The notes under the pieces are model-generated. The model did not search any database and was not told where the DNA came from. It saw only the letters and a program-made list of their open reading frames with translations. From the NCBI GenBank assembly GCA_944392535.1, contig CALXWY010000003.1:124001-188000 (forward strand): a DNA stretch of 64,000 bases, in the 5' to 3' direction. Below are positions 9,418-18,271 of the stretch, one piece after another (the stretch's first letter is position 1; each line of letters opens with the position of its first letter). Source of the DNA: an uncultured Alphaproteobacteria bacterium (GTDB taxonomy: Bacteria > Pseudomonadota > Alphaproteobacteria > Rs-D84). Position numbers and translations under genes: made by a program.

Positions 9418-9981
9418 ATGAATTCAAAATTGCAAATTATTTCAGGAAAGTTTCGCGGACGTAAATTATATCTGCCACCGAATGCGCGCCCAACCCAGCA
9501 GCGTGCGCGTGCAGCCTTGTTTAATATGTTGGCATCTGGGGTTGTTGGCACGGACGGTTGTATAAACGTGTGGGATGCGTTTGCCGGCAGTGGTGCGTTC
9601 GGTATAGAATTTATATCGCGTTATCCAAATGCCAAGGTTGTTTTTACAGATGTTGCAAAAGAATCACTTGATACAATTCGGCGTAATCTGGCGATGTTGG
9701 GGGTTGGGAATTCTGGGGCCGTTGTGGCCGGGGATGCGGTGGCGCTGGTGACACGGTTTGGCATGAATTCCGATGTTGTTTTTGTTGATGCACCATATTC
9801 AGATGCAGACGTGGCACGAATATTTGTTGCAAATTTGACGCGTGTTGCCCGTCCTGGTACGATTTTAATCTGGGAACAAGAAAATGAAAAATCAATAAAT
9901 GCCCCAGATGGCTGGGGGGTGTTGCGTGATAAAAAATATGGGCGGGCGCGATTTTTGATTTTACAGCGAACGACAGAATAA
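9418..9981 (+). CDS. rsmD: 16S rRNA m2G966 methyltransferase RsmD
   Basis: A 187-residue SAM-dependent Rossmann methyltransferase with the RsmD N-terminal block ISGKFRGRKL, the PTQQRARAALFNML segment, SAM loop DAFAGSGAFGIE and the active-site tetrad DAPY where most relatives have DPPY. It acts on 16S rRNA in assembling 30S subunits. It diverges from tadA with only about 17 bp between the chosen starts and shows no Shine-Dalgarno sequence, so leaderless or near-leaderless mRNAs are possible. Confidence 0.92.
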   Translation: MNSKLQIISGKFRGRKLYLPPNARPTQQRARAALFNMLASGVVGTDGCINVWDAFAGSGAFGIEFISRYPNAKVVFTDVAKESLDTIRRNLAMLGVGNSGAVVAGDAVALVTRFGMNSDVVFVDAPYSDADVARIFVANLTRVARPGTILIWEQENEKSINAPDGWGVLRDKKYGRARFLILQRTTE

Positions 9982-9986
9982 AAACC

Positions 9987-10015
9987 TTGATTTTTCAATA
10001 TTTTTGATAAATAAT
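9987..10015 (+). promoter_or_regulatory. Probable rplY promoter
   Basis: TTGATT and AATAAT are separated by 17 bp directly after the rsmD stop. Together with the following hairpin they suggest a separate transcript for rplY. The -10 match is modest. Confidence 0.4.
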
Positions 10016-10022
10016 ATGCCCC

Positions 10023-10046
10023 GCACGGCACCCTTGGAGGTCGTGC
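10023..10046 (+). promoter_or_regulatory. Hairpin in the rplY 5' leader
   Basis: GCACG pairs with CGTGC and, after a two-base bulge, ACC pairs with GGT around a six-base loop. The hairpin lies about 35 nt upstream of the rplY start and is not followed by a T-run, so it is not a terminator. It could be an autoregulatory site for L25, but no binding evidence is visible. Confidence 0.4.
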
Positions 10047-10081
10047 AGCAATAAAATACCATATAAAAAAGGAAATATAAA

Positions 10082-10720
10082 ATGGCAATACAAATAAAAG
10101 CAAGTGTTCGCAACGCTGGTGGCAAGGGGGCCGCGCGTAGCATACGTAAAAACAAGAATGTACCTGGGGTAATCTATGGTGAGAAAAAGGCGCCAGTTGC
10201 GATTGAATTAAATGGACGCGATTTTGAAACGTTGTTACAGACACCAAGTTTACGCACAAAGTTATTTGAAATTGATACAGAAAATGGCAAAGAAGATGCC
10301 ATGCTGATGGATATTCAATATCATCCTGTTTCGGATAATGTTGTTCATGTTGACTTTAAGCGTATTGATGTTAAAAAGCCTGTTAACGTCAGTGTGCCAG
10401 TTGAAGTTATTAATGCTGATGTGTCCAAGGGATTAAAGTTGGGCGGCGTTTTGAACTTTGCGGTACGTAAGGTTGCATTACGTGGTTTGGTTCATGATAT
10501 CCCAGAAAAAATAACAATTGATTTAACAAATTTGAATATCGGTGAATCTGTACACGGTTCTGATTTAGTGCTGCCAGATGGCGTAGAATTGGGACTGCAC
10601 CAGGCGGAATTGGCGTTCGCGATAATTGGCGGGAAAATGCCTGATGAAGCAGATTCAGCCAGACCAGTATCTGCCCCAGCGGCAGCAGCACCGGCGGTAT
10701 CAGATGAAGCCAAAAAATAA
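10082..10720 (+). CDS. rplY: 50S ribosomal protein L25/CTC family
   Basis: A 212-residue long-form (CTC) L25 protein that binds 5S rRNA in the large subunit. The N-terminal RNA-binding domain (RNAGGKGAARSIR, VPGVIYG) is followed by the C-terminal beta domain and a low-complexity Ala/Pro-rich tail (roughly 190-212). It has an AAGGAAAT ribosome site. The usual neighbour pth is not adjacent. A terminator follows. Confidence 0.95.
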   Translation: MAIQIKASVRNAGGKGAARSIRKNKNVPGVIYGEKKAPVAIELNGRDFETLLQTPSLRTKLFEIDTENGKEDAMLMDIQYHPVSDNVVHVDFKRIDVKKPVNVSVPVEVINADVSKGLKLGGVLNFAVRKVALRGLVHDIPEKITIDLTNLNIGESVHGSDLVLPDGVELGLHQAELAFAIIGGKMPDEADSARPVSAPAAAAPAVSDEAKK

Positions 10721-10741
10721 AACAGGTGTTATTTATGTCAC

Positions 10742-10767
10742 AACCGTCCGATTTGGACGGTTTTTTG
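10742..10767 (+). terminator. rplY terminator
   Basis: AACCGTCC pairs with GGACGGTT around a five-base loop, followed by a T-run. Confidence 0.9.
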
Positions 10768-10788
10768 TTATTATTTTTTTCCTGTGGC

Positions 10789-10817
10789 CTTGAAATGATG
10801 TTTACGGTTAACTATAT
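10789..10817 (+). promoter_or_regulatory. Heat-shock (sigma-32 type) promoter of dnaK
   Basis: CTTG, then 18 bp, then ACTATAT, about 45 bp before the dnaK start. This matches the alphaproteobacterial RpoH consensus CTTG-N17/18-CYTATNT at all but one position. No comparable sigma-70 promoter is evident in this gap. Regulation by RpoH is inferred from the match. Confidence 0.7.
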
Positions 10818-10861
10818 GCATACTAAGCAAAAACACAAAACAATTTGCAAGGAGTGAAAAA

Positions 10862-12754
10862 ATGGCAAAAGTATTGGGTATTGATTTGGGAACAACAAAT
10901 TCTGCCATGGCTTTTATGGATGGCAGTGACCCAAAAATTATTGAAAATTCCGAAGGACAGCGCACAACCCCGTCTGTTGTTGCAATAACGTCGGGCGGTG
11001 AACAGTTGGTTGGTATTACCGCAAAAAACCAGGCTGTGACAAATCCAGAAAATACAATATATGAAATTAAGCGTTTAATGGGATTGCGTTATGACAGTCC
11101 AGCAGTTAAAGAAATTGCGGCGCGTGTGCCGTATAAAATTGTCGCAGGCGATAATGGCGATGCATGGGTTGAAATTGACGGTAAAAAATATGCCCCGTCC
11201 CAGATTTCGGCAATGATTTTGGCAAAATTAAAGAAAGATGCAGAAGCGTATCTGGGTGAAACAATTTCAGATGCAGTTATCACTGTGCCGGCATATTTTA
11301 ATGATTCTCAACGCCAGGCAACAAAAGACGCCGGACGTATCGCTGGGTTGAATGTTTTGCGTATTGTTAATGAACCAACCGCGGCGGCATTGGCGTATGG
11401 TATGGACAAGAATAAAAACGGAACCATTGCGGTGTATGACTTGGGTGGTGGTACGTTTGATATTTCTATACTGGAAATTGTTGACGGTGTGTTTGAAGTT
11501 AAATCAACAAATGGTGATACCGCGTTGGGTGGTTCAGATTTTGATGCGCGTGTATTGAAATACTTGATTGATGAATTCAAATCCCAGACTGGTATTGATT
11601 TGTCTGGTGACAAATTGGCGTTGCAGCGGTTAAAAGAAGCCGCCGAAAAAGCCAAAATTGAATTGTCATCCAAGACGACGACGGATATCAATTTACCGTT
11701 CTTGACGGCGGATGCATCGGGTCCAAAGCACTTTAATACAACGCTGACACGTGCAAAATTGGAATCTTTGGTGGATGATTTAATTCAAAAAACAATTGAA
11801 CCGTGTCGCAAGGCATTGAAAGATGCAGGGCTGGACAAAGGCCAGATTAATGAAGTTATTCTGGTTGGTGGCCAGACACGTATGCCAAAGGTTCAAGAAA
11901 CAGTCAAAGAATTCTTTGGGCGCGAACCACACAAAGGTGTTAACCCAGATGAAGTTGTTGCACTGGGGGCCGCAATTCAAGGTGGTGTGTTAAAGGGTGA
12001 TGTCAAAGACGTATTGTTGTTGGATGTTACACCGTTGTCTTTGGGAATTGAAACGTTGGGCGGTGTGTTCACACGTCTGATTGATCGTAACACAACGATT
12101 CCAACCAAAAAATCACAAGTGTTCAGTACGGCCGAAGATAATCAATCGGCGGTCACTATTCGTGTGTTCCAGGGTGAACGCGATATGGCGGCGGACAATA
12201 AATTATTGGGGCAATTTAATTTAGAAGGTATTGCACCTGCCCCGCGTGGTATGCCACAGATAGAAGTATCATTTGATATTGATGCAAATGGTATTGTTCA
12301 TGTGTCTGCCAAAGATAAAGGCACCGGTAAAGAACAGGCGATTTCAATCAAATCAGACGGTGGATTGTCCGAAGATGAAATCAAACGTATGGTTGATGAA
12401 GCCGCCGCAAACGCCGATGCAGATAAAAAGAAACGTGAATTGGCCGAAGCGAAAAATAATGCAGAAACAGCCATATTTACGGTTGACAAGGCGTTAAAAG
12501 AACATGGCGACAAAATCAGTGCAGATGAAAAAACAGCCATAGAAAATGCCAAGAAAGAATTGGCAGACGAATTGGCGAAATCTGATGTAACCGCAGAAGT
12601 TCTGAAAGAAAAAACAGATGCGTTGACCGAAAAGTCTATGAAACTGGGCGAAGCGGTATACAAGGCATCACAAGAAGCGGCGGCATCTGAAAACACTGAC
12701 AGCAAGTCAAATGATGACGGTACGCGTGACGCAGATTTTTCTGAAAAGAAATAA
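10862..12754 (+). CDS. dnaK: Molecular chaperone DnaK (Hsp70)
   Basis: A 630-residue Hsp70. Phosphate-1 motif IDLGTTNS is at the N-terminus, followed by [11 protein letters not shown], the [12 protein letters not shown] phosphate-2 block and VGGQTRMP. The hydrophobic linker ([12 protein letters not shown]) leads into the substrate-binding domain, and an acidic tail follows. The ribosome site AAGGAG is strong. dnaJ and grpE are not adjacent: a terminator follows and the next gene is convergent. A heat-shock-like promoter lies upstream. Confidence 0.98.
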   Translation: MAKVLGIDLGTTNSAMAFMDGSDPKIIENSEGQRTTPSVVAITSGGEQLVGITAKNQAVTNPENTIYEIKRLMGLRYDSPAVKEIAARVPYKIVAGDNGDAWVEIDGKKYAPSQISAMILAKLKKDAEAYLGETISDAVITVPAYFNDSQRQATKDAGRIAGLNVLRIVNEPTAAALAYGMDKNKNGTIAVYDLGGGTFDISILEIVDGVFEVKSTNGDTALGGSDFDARVLKYLIDEFKSQTGIDLSGDKLALQRLKEAAEKAKIELSSKTTTDINLPFLTADASGPKHFNTTLTRAKLESLVDDLIQKTIEPCRKALKDAGLDKGQINEVILVGGQTRMPKVQETVKEFFGREPHKGVNPDEVVALGAAIQGGVLKGDVKDVLLLDVTPLSLGIETLGGVFTRLIDRNTTIPTKKSQVFSTAEDNQSAVTIRVFQGERDMAADNKLLGQFNLEGIAPAPRGMPQIEVSFDIDANGIVHVSAKDKGTGKEQAISIKSDGGLSEDEIKRMVDEAAANADADKKKRELAEAKNNAETAIFTVDKALKEHGDKISADEKTAIENAKKELADELAKSDVTAEVLKEKTDALTEKSMKLGEAVYKASQEAAASENTDSKSNDDGTRDADFSEKK

Positions 12755-12770
12755 TCGCATCGCCGTTAAC

Positions 12771-12800
12771 AAAAAATCCCGCAGTTGCGGGATTTTTTTT
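12771..12800. terminator. Bidirectional terminator after dnaK
   Basis: AATCCCGCA pairs with TGCGGGATT across a two-base loop, with A-run before and T-run after. It serves dnaK and the convergent phosphofructokinase region. Confidence 0.9.
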
Positions 12801-12948
12801 ACATTGAATAAATTTTAATGTCACCCAGGTTAAAACAACCGTATTGGTCGCAAAAATTTGTGCCGCCATCAATGTAACATTCTTGTTCTGTTTTTGCACC
12901 AGCAGCAGATGTTGAACCCGCCGGACACGGGGTTTCTATGCCATCATT
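12799..12948 (-). pseudogene. C-terminal remnant of a Cys-rich surface protein
   Basis: About 49 codons in a frame different from phosphofructokinase, starting inside its last codons and ending at the terminator. The peptide has CPAGSTSAAGAKTEQEC and four more Cys, the same flavour as the disrupted surface-protein gene at 5.0-5.9 kb. It has no start codon, signal peptide or ribosome site of its own, so it looks like the tail of a lost gene fused to the pfk 3' end. Confidence 0.5.
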
Positions 12949-14029
12949 TTTCTGTGCCGATATAAATACCAAGATTTCGGGCAATTTGTAACAGTGAATC
13001 ATCCGGCGCAACAAATGCGTCAGATGTCATCACGTCTGGGATATTCGGATCCGCAGATACATAACCGGCATCAAAAAAATCGGACAGACTGACCGTCTTG
13101 CATTCACAGTCATTTATTGCCGTCATGACGTACGTTTCGTTGTTTTCAATTGCGTTTAATGCGCAATCCGCCATGCGGGTTGCCAATATTCGGTCGTTCG
13201 CTGTTGTGTCGCCAACACGTTGGGTGTGTTCCGGATATGCTGTGCGATTTATAATGCCAGACGCAGTTAATTTACGCGATATCATATCAGCCGGTCGGCC
13301 AGAATGTCCACGCAGCGATATTCCTTCGGATACCAAGATAATGCCATAATCTTGGTGCGATTTGTTTATGTGTGATACCAGTTCATTGACATCAAATTTT
13401 ATTTCTGGAATCAATATCGCCGTTGCACCAATCGCAACCCCGGCATGTAACGCCAATTGACCGCAGTCGCGCCCCATTGTTTGTACAACAAACCAACGAT
13501 GATGACTGCGTGCAGTCAGCATTAATTGGTCGCAAAATGTTGTTAATTGTTGGACCGCAGTGTCAAATCCGATTGTGCGACAGGTCAGTGGGATGTCCAT
13601 GTCAATTGTTTTAGGAATGCAGATTAATTGAACGTCTTGATATATATCGCGATTACACCATGCCAAAGATATACTGCCGTTGCCACCGATTAAAACCAAT
13701 GCGTCCAATCCTAAATCGCGTAATGATTTTTTCAGGCGACGATTAAAATGTGCCAGTCGTCCAGATGTTGCCGCAGTTTCAAAATTCAGGGCCCCTGGGT
13801 GACCATTGTGCAAAAAACTGCCCGCCATGCGTGCACATTCTGTGGGCAGTGTATCCCAGTCAAACTTTATAATTCGGGGGGGTGTTGTGCATAATCCGTC
13901 GGTACCATCTTGGATTCCGATTACCCGCCATCCGCGTATCATGGCACCACGAACCAGGCGATGTATCGCAGTGTTCAATCCAGAACAATCACCGCCTGTC
14001 GTCATAATTCCAATCGTTTTTGATTTCAT
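12944..14029 (-). CDS. pfkA: 6-phosphofructokinase
   Basis: Phosphorylates fructose 6-phosphate in glycolysis. Start chosen at 14029 (MKSKTIGIMTTGGDCSG), where an AGGA site precedes the ATG, giving 361 residues. Family motifs: GGDCSGLN (phosphate loop), GGNGS, PKTIDMDIPLTC, QTMGRDCGQLAL and SEGIS. The catalytic Asp of TIDMD is kept, but the usual TIDND Asn is Met and the following TD is TC. Gly in GGNGS is the ATP-type residue, while Lys in PKTID is typical of PPi-type or mixed enzymes, so the phosphoryl donor is uncertain. Confidence 0.88.
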   Translation of the reverse strand: MKSKTIGIMTTGGDCSGLNTAIHRLVRGAMIRGWRVIGIQDGTDGLCTTPPRIIKFDWDTLPTECARMAGSFLHNGHPGALNFETAATSGRLAHFNRRLKKSLRDLGLDALVLIGGNGSISLAWCNRDIYQDVQLICIPKTIDMDIPLTCRTIGFDTAVQQLTTFCDQLMLTARSHHRWFVVQTMGRDCGQLALHAGVAIGATAILIPEIKFDVNELVSHINKSHQDYGIILVSEGISLRGHSGRPADMISRKLTASGIINRTAYPEHTQRVGDTTANDRILATRMADCALNAIENNETYVMTAINDCECKTVSLSDFFDAGYVSADPNIPDVMTSDAFVAPDDSLLQIARNLGIYIGTEK

Positions 14030-14075
14030 ATTATTGTTCCTGTATTTTACCACGTTGATTATATCATAAATTAAA

Positions 14076-14105
14076 TTGACAAAGAATATATTTTTGCAAT
14101 AATTT
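14076..14105 (+). promoter_or_regulatory. Probable promoter of the LysM-protein operon
   Basis: TTGACA and TAATTT are separated by 18 bp in the AT-rich divergent region between pfk and the LysM gene, placing a start about 40 bp before the ATG. The -10 is a weak match. Confidence 0.4.
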
Positions 14106-14149
14106 GTCCAAACCAAGATGTTAATTTTTACCACCAAGGATAACCCATT

Positions 14150-15334
14150 ATGTTCAAAAATAATAAATCAAATATTGGAAAAACAAAGCGTTCAACGGAT
14201 GATTTGATTGACAGTGCCGTGGCACAACAAAATGCGTGGTTGGAAAATCGCCGTACGTTTGCACGACGCTTTTTGAAGACATTGAATATTTTTGCACGCC
14301 CATCGCCAAAGAAAGATTCTGATACAGTCGTTTCAACAGTTGTATCAGACAGCAAAAATAAAAAGCGTGGCGGTGTGTTGCGGGCATATTGGTTCCCATT
14401 ACTGTGTGCACTGTTTGCTGTTTGTGTTTTAATATGGGGGCTGTTTATTCGTGATAATTCAGGGGTGACAGTTATCATGACGCCGTCTGTGCCAGAACCA
14501 ATTGTACAGCCGGTGAATGATACTGTGCCAGATGCGGTTGTTGAACAACCGACTGTGCCCATGTTTGATATCGTGCGTATTGAACCACGTGGAACAATTG
14601 TCGTTGCAGGTCGCTGGATGGCGGACAAGAATATTTCTGTGGTTATAAATGGTGAAATCGCATCCACTGGACGTACGGATGCAAATGGCGAATTTGTATA
14701 TGCACCACGTAATCCATTGGATCCAGGTAACTATACAATTTCGTTAATCGGTATTGACCCAGAAACAAAATCAGAAGACAGTGTGTTTGTCTATATTTCT
14801 GATTTCGGATATAAAAATTCTGTTTCGTTGTTGATGACCCCAGATGGCAGCACATTATTACAGACACCAACAATGTTGGTTGATGGCGATTTGTCTGTTT
14901 CCAAAATAGATTATTTGGATACCGGACGCATCGTCGTAACCGGGGACGCATTGCCGCGTATGCGCGTATCTGTATCGTTGGATGGGAAATACGTCGGATT
15001 CGCCCGTGTGTCTGATTATCGGCACTTTGGTTTGGGGGCAGATGTCGGCGAATTAACCCCAGGCGCCGAATATGAATTGACTGTTCGTTTGCATGATGGT
15101 GATGGACGTACAATATCACAAATTACACGCCAATTTATTATGCCAGAAATGACCGGTGATGACGATACATATTACACGGTTCGTCGTGGTGATTGTTTGT
15201 GGGTTATCGCGCGTAACTTTCTGCGTCGTGGTGTTTTGTTCAGTATAATTGCAGAACGCAATAATATTGAAAATCCAGATTTGATTTTTCCAGAACAAAA
15301 TTTGAAAATTCCAACGGGTGGGGAAAATAAGTAA
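14150..15334 (+). CDS. LysM-domain envelope protein
   Basis: A 394-residue protein with a basic cytoplasmic N-terminus, one membrane segment (about 80-100), a proline-rich linker, two Ig-like or carboxypeptidase-regulatory-like beta domains (ANGEFVYAPRNPLDPGNYTIS is typical) and a C-terminal LysM domain (about 342-392, YYTVRRGDCLWVIARNFL). LysM binds peptidoglycan, so the protein probably tethers or organises the cell wall on the periplasmic side. This layout is common in alphaproteobacterial LysM proteins. The next gene starts at its stop codon (TAATG). Confidence 0.85.
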   Translation: MFKNNKSNIGKTKRSTDDLIDSAVAQQNAWLENRRTFARRFLKTLNIFARPSPKKDSDTVVSTVVSDSKNKKRGGVLRAYWFPLLCALFAVCVLIWGLFIRDNSGVTVIMTPSVPEPIVQPVNDTVPDAVVEQPTVPMFDIVRIEPRGTIVVAGRWMADKNISVVINGEIASTGRTDANGEFVYAPRNPLDPGNYTISLIGIDPETKSEDSVFVYISDFGYKNSVSLLMTPDGSTLLQTPTMLVDGDLSVSKIDYLDTGRIVVTGDALPRMRVSVSLDGKYVGFARVSDYRHFGLGADVGELTPGAEYELTVRLHDGDGRTISQITRQFIMPEMTGDDDTYYTVRRGDCLWVIARNFLRRGVLFSIIAERNNIENPDLIFPEQNLKIPTGGENK

Positions 15335-15591
15335 TGAATGAAAAACGCCAAGAAAAGCAACAATTTTTTAAGCCAACTGTTAATTCGCAACAGATTGAGT
15401 TTGCAGAAATTGTTGCATTGGCGGAATCATTGATTCGGCGTGCTGATGCAATTGGCGCATTCGCAATAATGCGTCAGTTGGAACAGTTGCGTAAAAGTCT
15501 GATGGTGACAAACGTCAATAAAAAAATGATGCGTGTTGCAGGTGCAAAGTTGGAAAAACTGGAACATGAATTGAATCAGAAAATCAGATAA
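15334..15591 (+). CDS. Small coiled-coil protein, unknown function
   Basis: 85 residues, highly charged and predicted helical (heptad-like Leu/Ile spacing between about 22 and 80), with no Cys, signal or membrane segment. Its ATG overlaps the LysM-protein stop (TAATG), so it is translationally coupled and likely acts with that envelope protein or is regulated with it. I do not recognise a family. Confidence 0.6.
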   Translation: MNEKRQEKQQFFKPTVNSQQIEFAEIVALAESLIRRADAIGAFAIMRQLEQLRKSLMVTNVNKKMMRVAGAKLEKLEHELNQKIR

Positions 15592-15601
15592 GGATACGAT
15601 A

Positions 15602-16093
15602 ATGAAAAACATATTTGGATATTTTGTTGGTATTTTACTGTTTTTGGTGTTTTTTCCAGTGCTGATGTACATTGTGGCCGTTAATTTTGTTTTGCCCATA
15701 AATTCATTGATTGCCAGTGTGGTTGGTATAATTTTGGGATTGATTGGTGTATTCTTTATGATTTGGTCAAATATAGATATGGTAAGAATTGGGCGCGGTT
15801 GTCCAACAGATGGATTTAATATCGCATTGGGCGAACGTACCAAGAAATTGATTGTCCAGGGACCGTATAAATACACGCGTAATCCGATGCTGTTTGGTAC
15901 ATTTGTTTTTTACGTCGGATTGGCGTTGCTGTTTAATTCTTATTCTGCGTTGATTGTGCCAATTGTATTTATTTCATATATGGTGTGGCATGTAAAAAAA
16001 TTTGAAGAACCCAGATTGTATAATGATTTTCAAGAAGAATATGCCGAATATAAAAAAAGAACACCGTTATTGTTCCCAAAATTCCAAAAATAA
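15602..16093 (+). CDS. Isoprenylcysteine carboxyl methyltransferase-family membrane protein
   Basis: 163 residues with three to four hydrophobic segments and the ICMT/PEMT-type C-terminal SAM region: GPYKYTRNPMLFG, then VKKFEEPRLYNDF. Bacterial members methylate lipids or small molecules at the membrane, and the substrate here is unknown. An AAGGA site lies upstream and it is the last gene of the LysM operon. Confidence 0.75.
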   Translation: MKNIFGYFVGILLFLVFFPVLMYIVAVNFVLPINSLIASVVGIILGLIGVFFMIWSNIDMVRIGRGCPTDGFNIALGERTKKLIVQGPYKYTRNPMLFGTFVFYVGLALLFNSYSALIVPIVFISYMVWHVKKFEEPRLYNDFQEEYAEYKKRTPLLFPKFQK

Positions 16094-16120
16094 AACCGAC
16101 GCTGGGGTTGGCTTGATTTT

Positions 16121-16194
16121 TGGTGCGGGCGAAGGGAATCGAACCCTCGTCTTCAGCTTGGGAAGCTGACGTGCTGCCATTATACCACGCCCGC
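16121..16194 (-). tRNA. tRNA-Gly (CCC)
   Basis: The cloverleaf is complete on the minus strand: acceptor GCGGGCG with CGCCCGC, anticodon loop TTCCCAA giving anticodon CCC (reads GGG), T-loop TTCGATT, and an encoded CCA. 74 nt including CCA. Confidence 0.95.
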
Positions 16195-16309
16195 GATGTG
16201 CCTGATTCTATAATATGTATAAAAAAATGTCCAGTTTTTATTTGTTGTTGATTTTTTTGTGACATGGGCCTAGGATTTATAACTGCTATACCAATAAAGG
16301 GAGTTTATT

Positions 16310-17563
16310 ATGGCAAATGAAAATATGAATCCGTTAATTGGTGCCCAGCAACGTGTTAAAGTCGCATGTGAAAAATTGGGCATGCCGGCGGATGTTTATG
16401 AAATTCTGAAATATCCACAACGTATCATAGAGGTTTCAATCCCTGTTAAAATGGACGATGGTTCTGTTCGTACGTTCACAGGGTTCCGGGCCCAGCATAA
16501 TACCGCCATTGGCCCGTCCAAAGGTGGTGTGCGTTTCCATCCAAATGTGACGCGTGACGAAGTTGCAGCACTGTCAATATGGATGACGTTCAAATGTTCT
16601 GTGACCGGTATTCCATATGGTGGCGGCAAAGGTGGAATAATTGTTGACCCAAAAGAATTATCTGATGGTGAACTGGAACGTTTGTGTCGCGGATATGTTG
16701 ATGCGATTTATCCGATTCTGGGTGAAAAGCGCGATGTGCCGGCGCCAGATGTTAATACCAATGGTCAAATTATGGCATGGATGATTGACGAATATATCAA
16801 ATTATCTGGCGAATCATCATTTGGTACATTTACTGGCAAACCGGTTGAATTGGCGGGTTCCAAGGGACGCAATGCCGCAACTGGTTTGGGGATTTCCATC
16901 ATCATCGCCAAAGCGTTGGAAAAACAAGGTAAAGAAATGCGCGGTGCACGCATTGCCATCCAGGGATTTGGCAATGTCGGCAGTTTTACCGCAAAATGCA
17001 GCCATGATATGGGCGCGAAAATCGTTGCAATTGCAGAATGGAATACAATACTGTACAACGAAGACGGGCTGGATATTGATGCGCTGATGAAATTCAAGGC
17101 AGATAACAAAGGCAGCATCAAGGGATTCCCGGGGGCATCTGAAATCAGTACGGATGAATTCTGGGGTTTAGATGTTGATGTGTTGTCGCCGTGTGCGATG
17201 GAAAATACAATCAACAAAGATACCGCACCACTGATTAAAACAAAGTTGGTCGTTGAAGGTGCAAATGGACCGACAACACTGGATGGCGAAGAAATATTGT
17301 TGAAAAACGGTGTTACTGTTATCCCAGATATCCTGGCAAATGCCGGCGGTGTGACGGTTTCTTACTTTGAATGGGTTCAAAATCGCTATGGTTATTACTG
17401 GGGCGAAAAAGAAGTAGAAGAAAAAGAAGAAATCGCCATGAAAGATGCATTTGATGCAATTTATAAAATCAAAGAAGAATATAATGTGTCAATGCGCGAA
17501 GCCGCGTACATGCATTCTATTAAGCGTGTGGCGGGCGCAATGAAACTGCGTGGATGGTATTAA
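16310..17563 (+). CDS. gdhA: Glutamate dehydrogenase (Glu/Leu/Phe/Val family)
   Basis: A 417-residue hexameric-type dehydrogenase linking glutamate and 2-oxoglutarate. Visible motifs: substrate-binding KGGVRFHP, catalytic-region GGGKGGI with PAPDVNTN, and the nucleotide-binding GFGNVGS. The ending (VAGAMKLRGW) is typical of the catabolic GudB/RocG class. AAGGGAG ribosome site. Monocistronic, bounded by tRNA-Gly and a terminator. Confidence 0.95.
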   Translation: MANENMNPLIGAQQRVKVACEKLGMPADVYEILKYPQRIIEVSIPVKMDDGSVRTFTGFRAQHNTAIGPSKGGVRFHPNVTRDEVAALSIWMTFKCSVTGIPYGGGKGGIIVDPKELSDGELERLCRGYVDAIYPILGEKRDVPAPDVNTNGQIMAWMIDEYIKLSGESSFGTFTGKPVELAGSKGRNAATGLGISIIIAKALEKQGKEMRGARIAIQGFGNVGSFTAKCSHDMGAKIVAIAEWNTILYNEDGLDIDALMKFKADNKGSIKGFPGASEISTDEFWGLDVDVLSPCAMENTINKDTAPLIKTKLVVEGANGPTTLDGEEILLKNGVTVIPDILANAGGVTVSYFEWVQNRYGYYWGEKEVEEKEEIAMKDAFDAIYKIKEEYNVSMREAAYMHSIKRVAGAMKLRGWY

Positions 17564-17583
17564 GACGTATGTTTGGTGTAAAT

Positions 17584-17608
17584 AAAAATCCCCGTTTGGG
17601 GATTTTTA
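17584..17608. terminator. Bidirectional terminator after gdhA
   Basis: AAAAATCCCC / GGGGATTTTT with loop GTTT; the convergent lipoprotein gene ends about 20 bp later. Confidence 0.9.
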
Positions 17609-17629
17609 TTTTTGTTTGTTTTGTCAGAA

Positions 17630-18043
17630 TTATTCGGAACAAACTTCAACCGCATAGAATTGGTTATTGTTCATGTCATCCGCGGTGCCACAGAACAAAC
17701 GGAATCCGCATTTGTTTTCTGGTGTTCCCATCATTTGCATTGTGTTGTCTGGGATTATGTTCAACAGACATTTGCCTTCGGTAACATATTGTGCCGGATT
17801 GTCAATTGACATAAATGCAACAGTTTGTTTTTTATTTGCAATTTCACGCAGAACATCTGTTTCTGGCAATGCGATGACATAGTCGCCACTGGCCCCCAAT
17901 GCAACAATTTGTGTCACGCCGTTTGTGGCCGCATCCTGTTGGATTTCTGTTTGGATGGCATTAAAGTCTTCGGGTGTTGGTGCGGGGGCATCGCATGCCG
18001 CCAATGTCACAGCAGCCAAGGCAAATAAAGATAATTTTTTCAT
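17630..18043 (-). CDS. Predicted lipoprotein, unknown function
   Basis: 137 residues. A short signal peptide ends in the lipobox LAAC (Cys near residue 17), so the mature protein is probably lipid-anchored in the envelope. The remainder has four more Cys that could form two disulphides, and no recognised domain. An AGGAGA site precedes the start. Transcribed alone, divergent from rpsP. Confidence 0.75.
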   Translation of the reverse strand: MKKLSLFALAAVTLAACDAPAPTPEDFNAIQTEIQQDAATNGVTQIVALGASGDYVIALPETDVLREIANKKQTVAFMSIDNPAQYVTEGKCLLNIIPDNTMQMMGTPENKCGFRLFCGTADDMNNNQFYAVEVCSE

Positions 18044-18101
18044 TTTGTGCTCTCCTTTTTACGGTTTACGTCCGAATTATATCATAAAAATTTATTAAAT
18101 G

Positions 18102-18131
18102 TTGACTTTTTTATTTTTTACTGCATAATAT
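18102..18131 (+). promoter_or_regulatory. Promoter of the rpsP operon
   Basis: TTGACT and TAATAT with 18-bp spacing; the start would fall near 18138, giving a leader of about 135 nt. Confidence 0.6.
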
Positions 18132-18137
18132 CCCGTG

Positions 18138-18271
18138 CAAATCCCATAAAAGATTGCCATTGTTGTAAATCCAGTGCGCGGTGCGCATGGTGCATCATCC
18201 GACGAGTATTCGTCCTTGATGGCGGTTTTCTTTGTGGGCAAACAGTTATATGAAGTTTAAGGAGCAAAATT
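18138..18271 (+). promoter_or_regulatory. Structured 5' leader of the rpsP operon
   Basis: The leader can fold into a closed domain: CCCATAAAAGA (about 18143) with the TTCTTTGTGGG region (about 18228-18238), then GCCAT (18156) with ATGGC (18219). Inside lie a GACGA/TCGTC hairpin and a GC-rich GTGCGC repeat. Closing pairs end shortly before the AAGGAG ribosome site. This is consistent with an autoregulatory ribosomal-protein leader. The folding is by eye. Confidence 0.45.
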
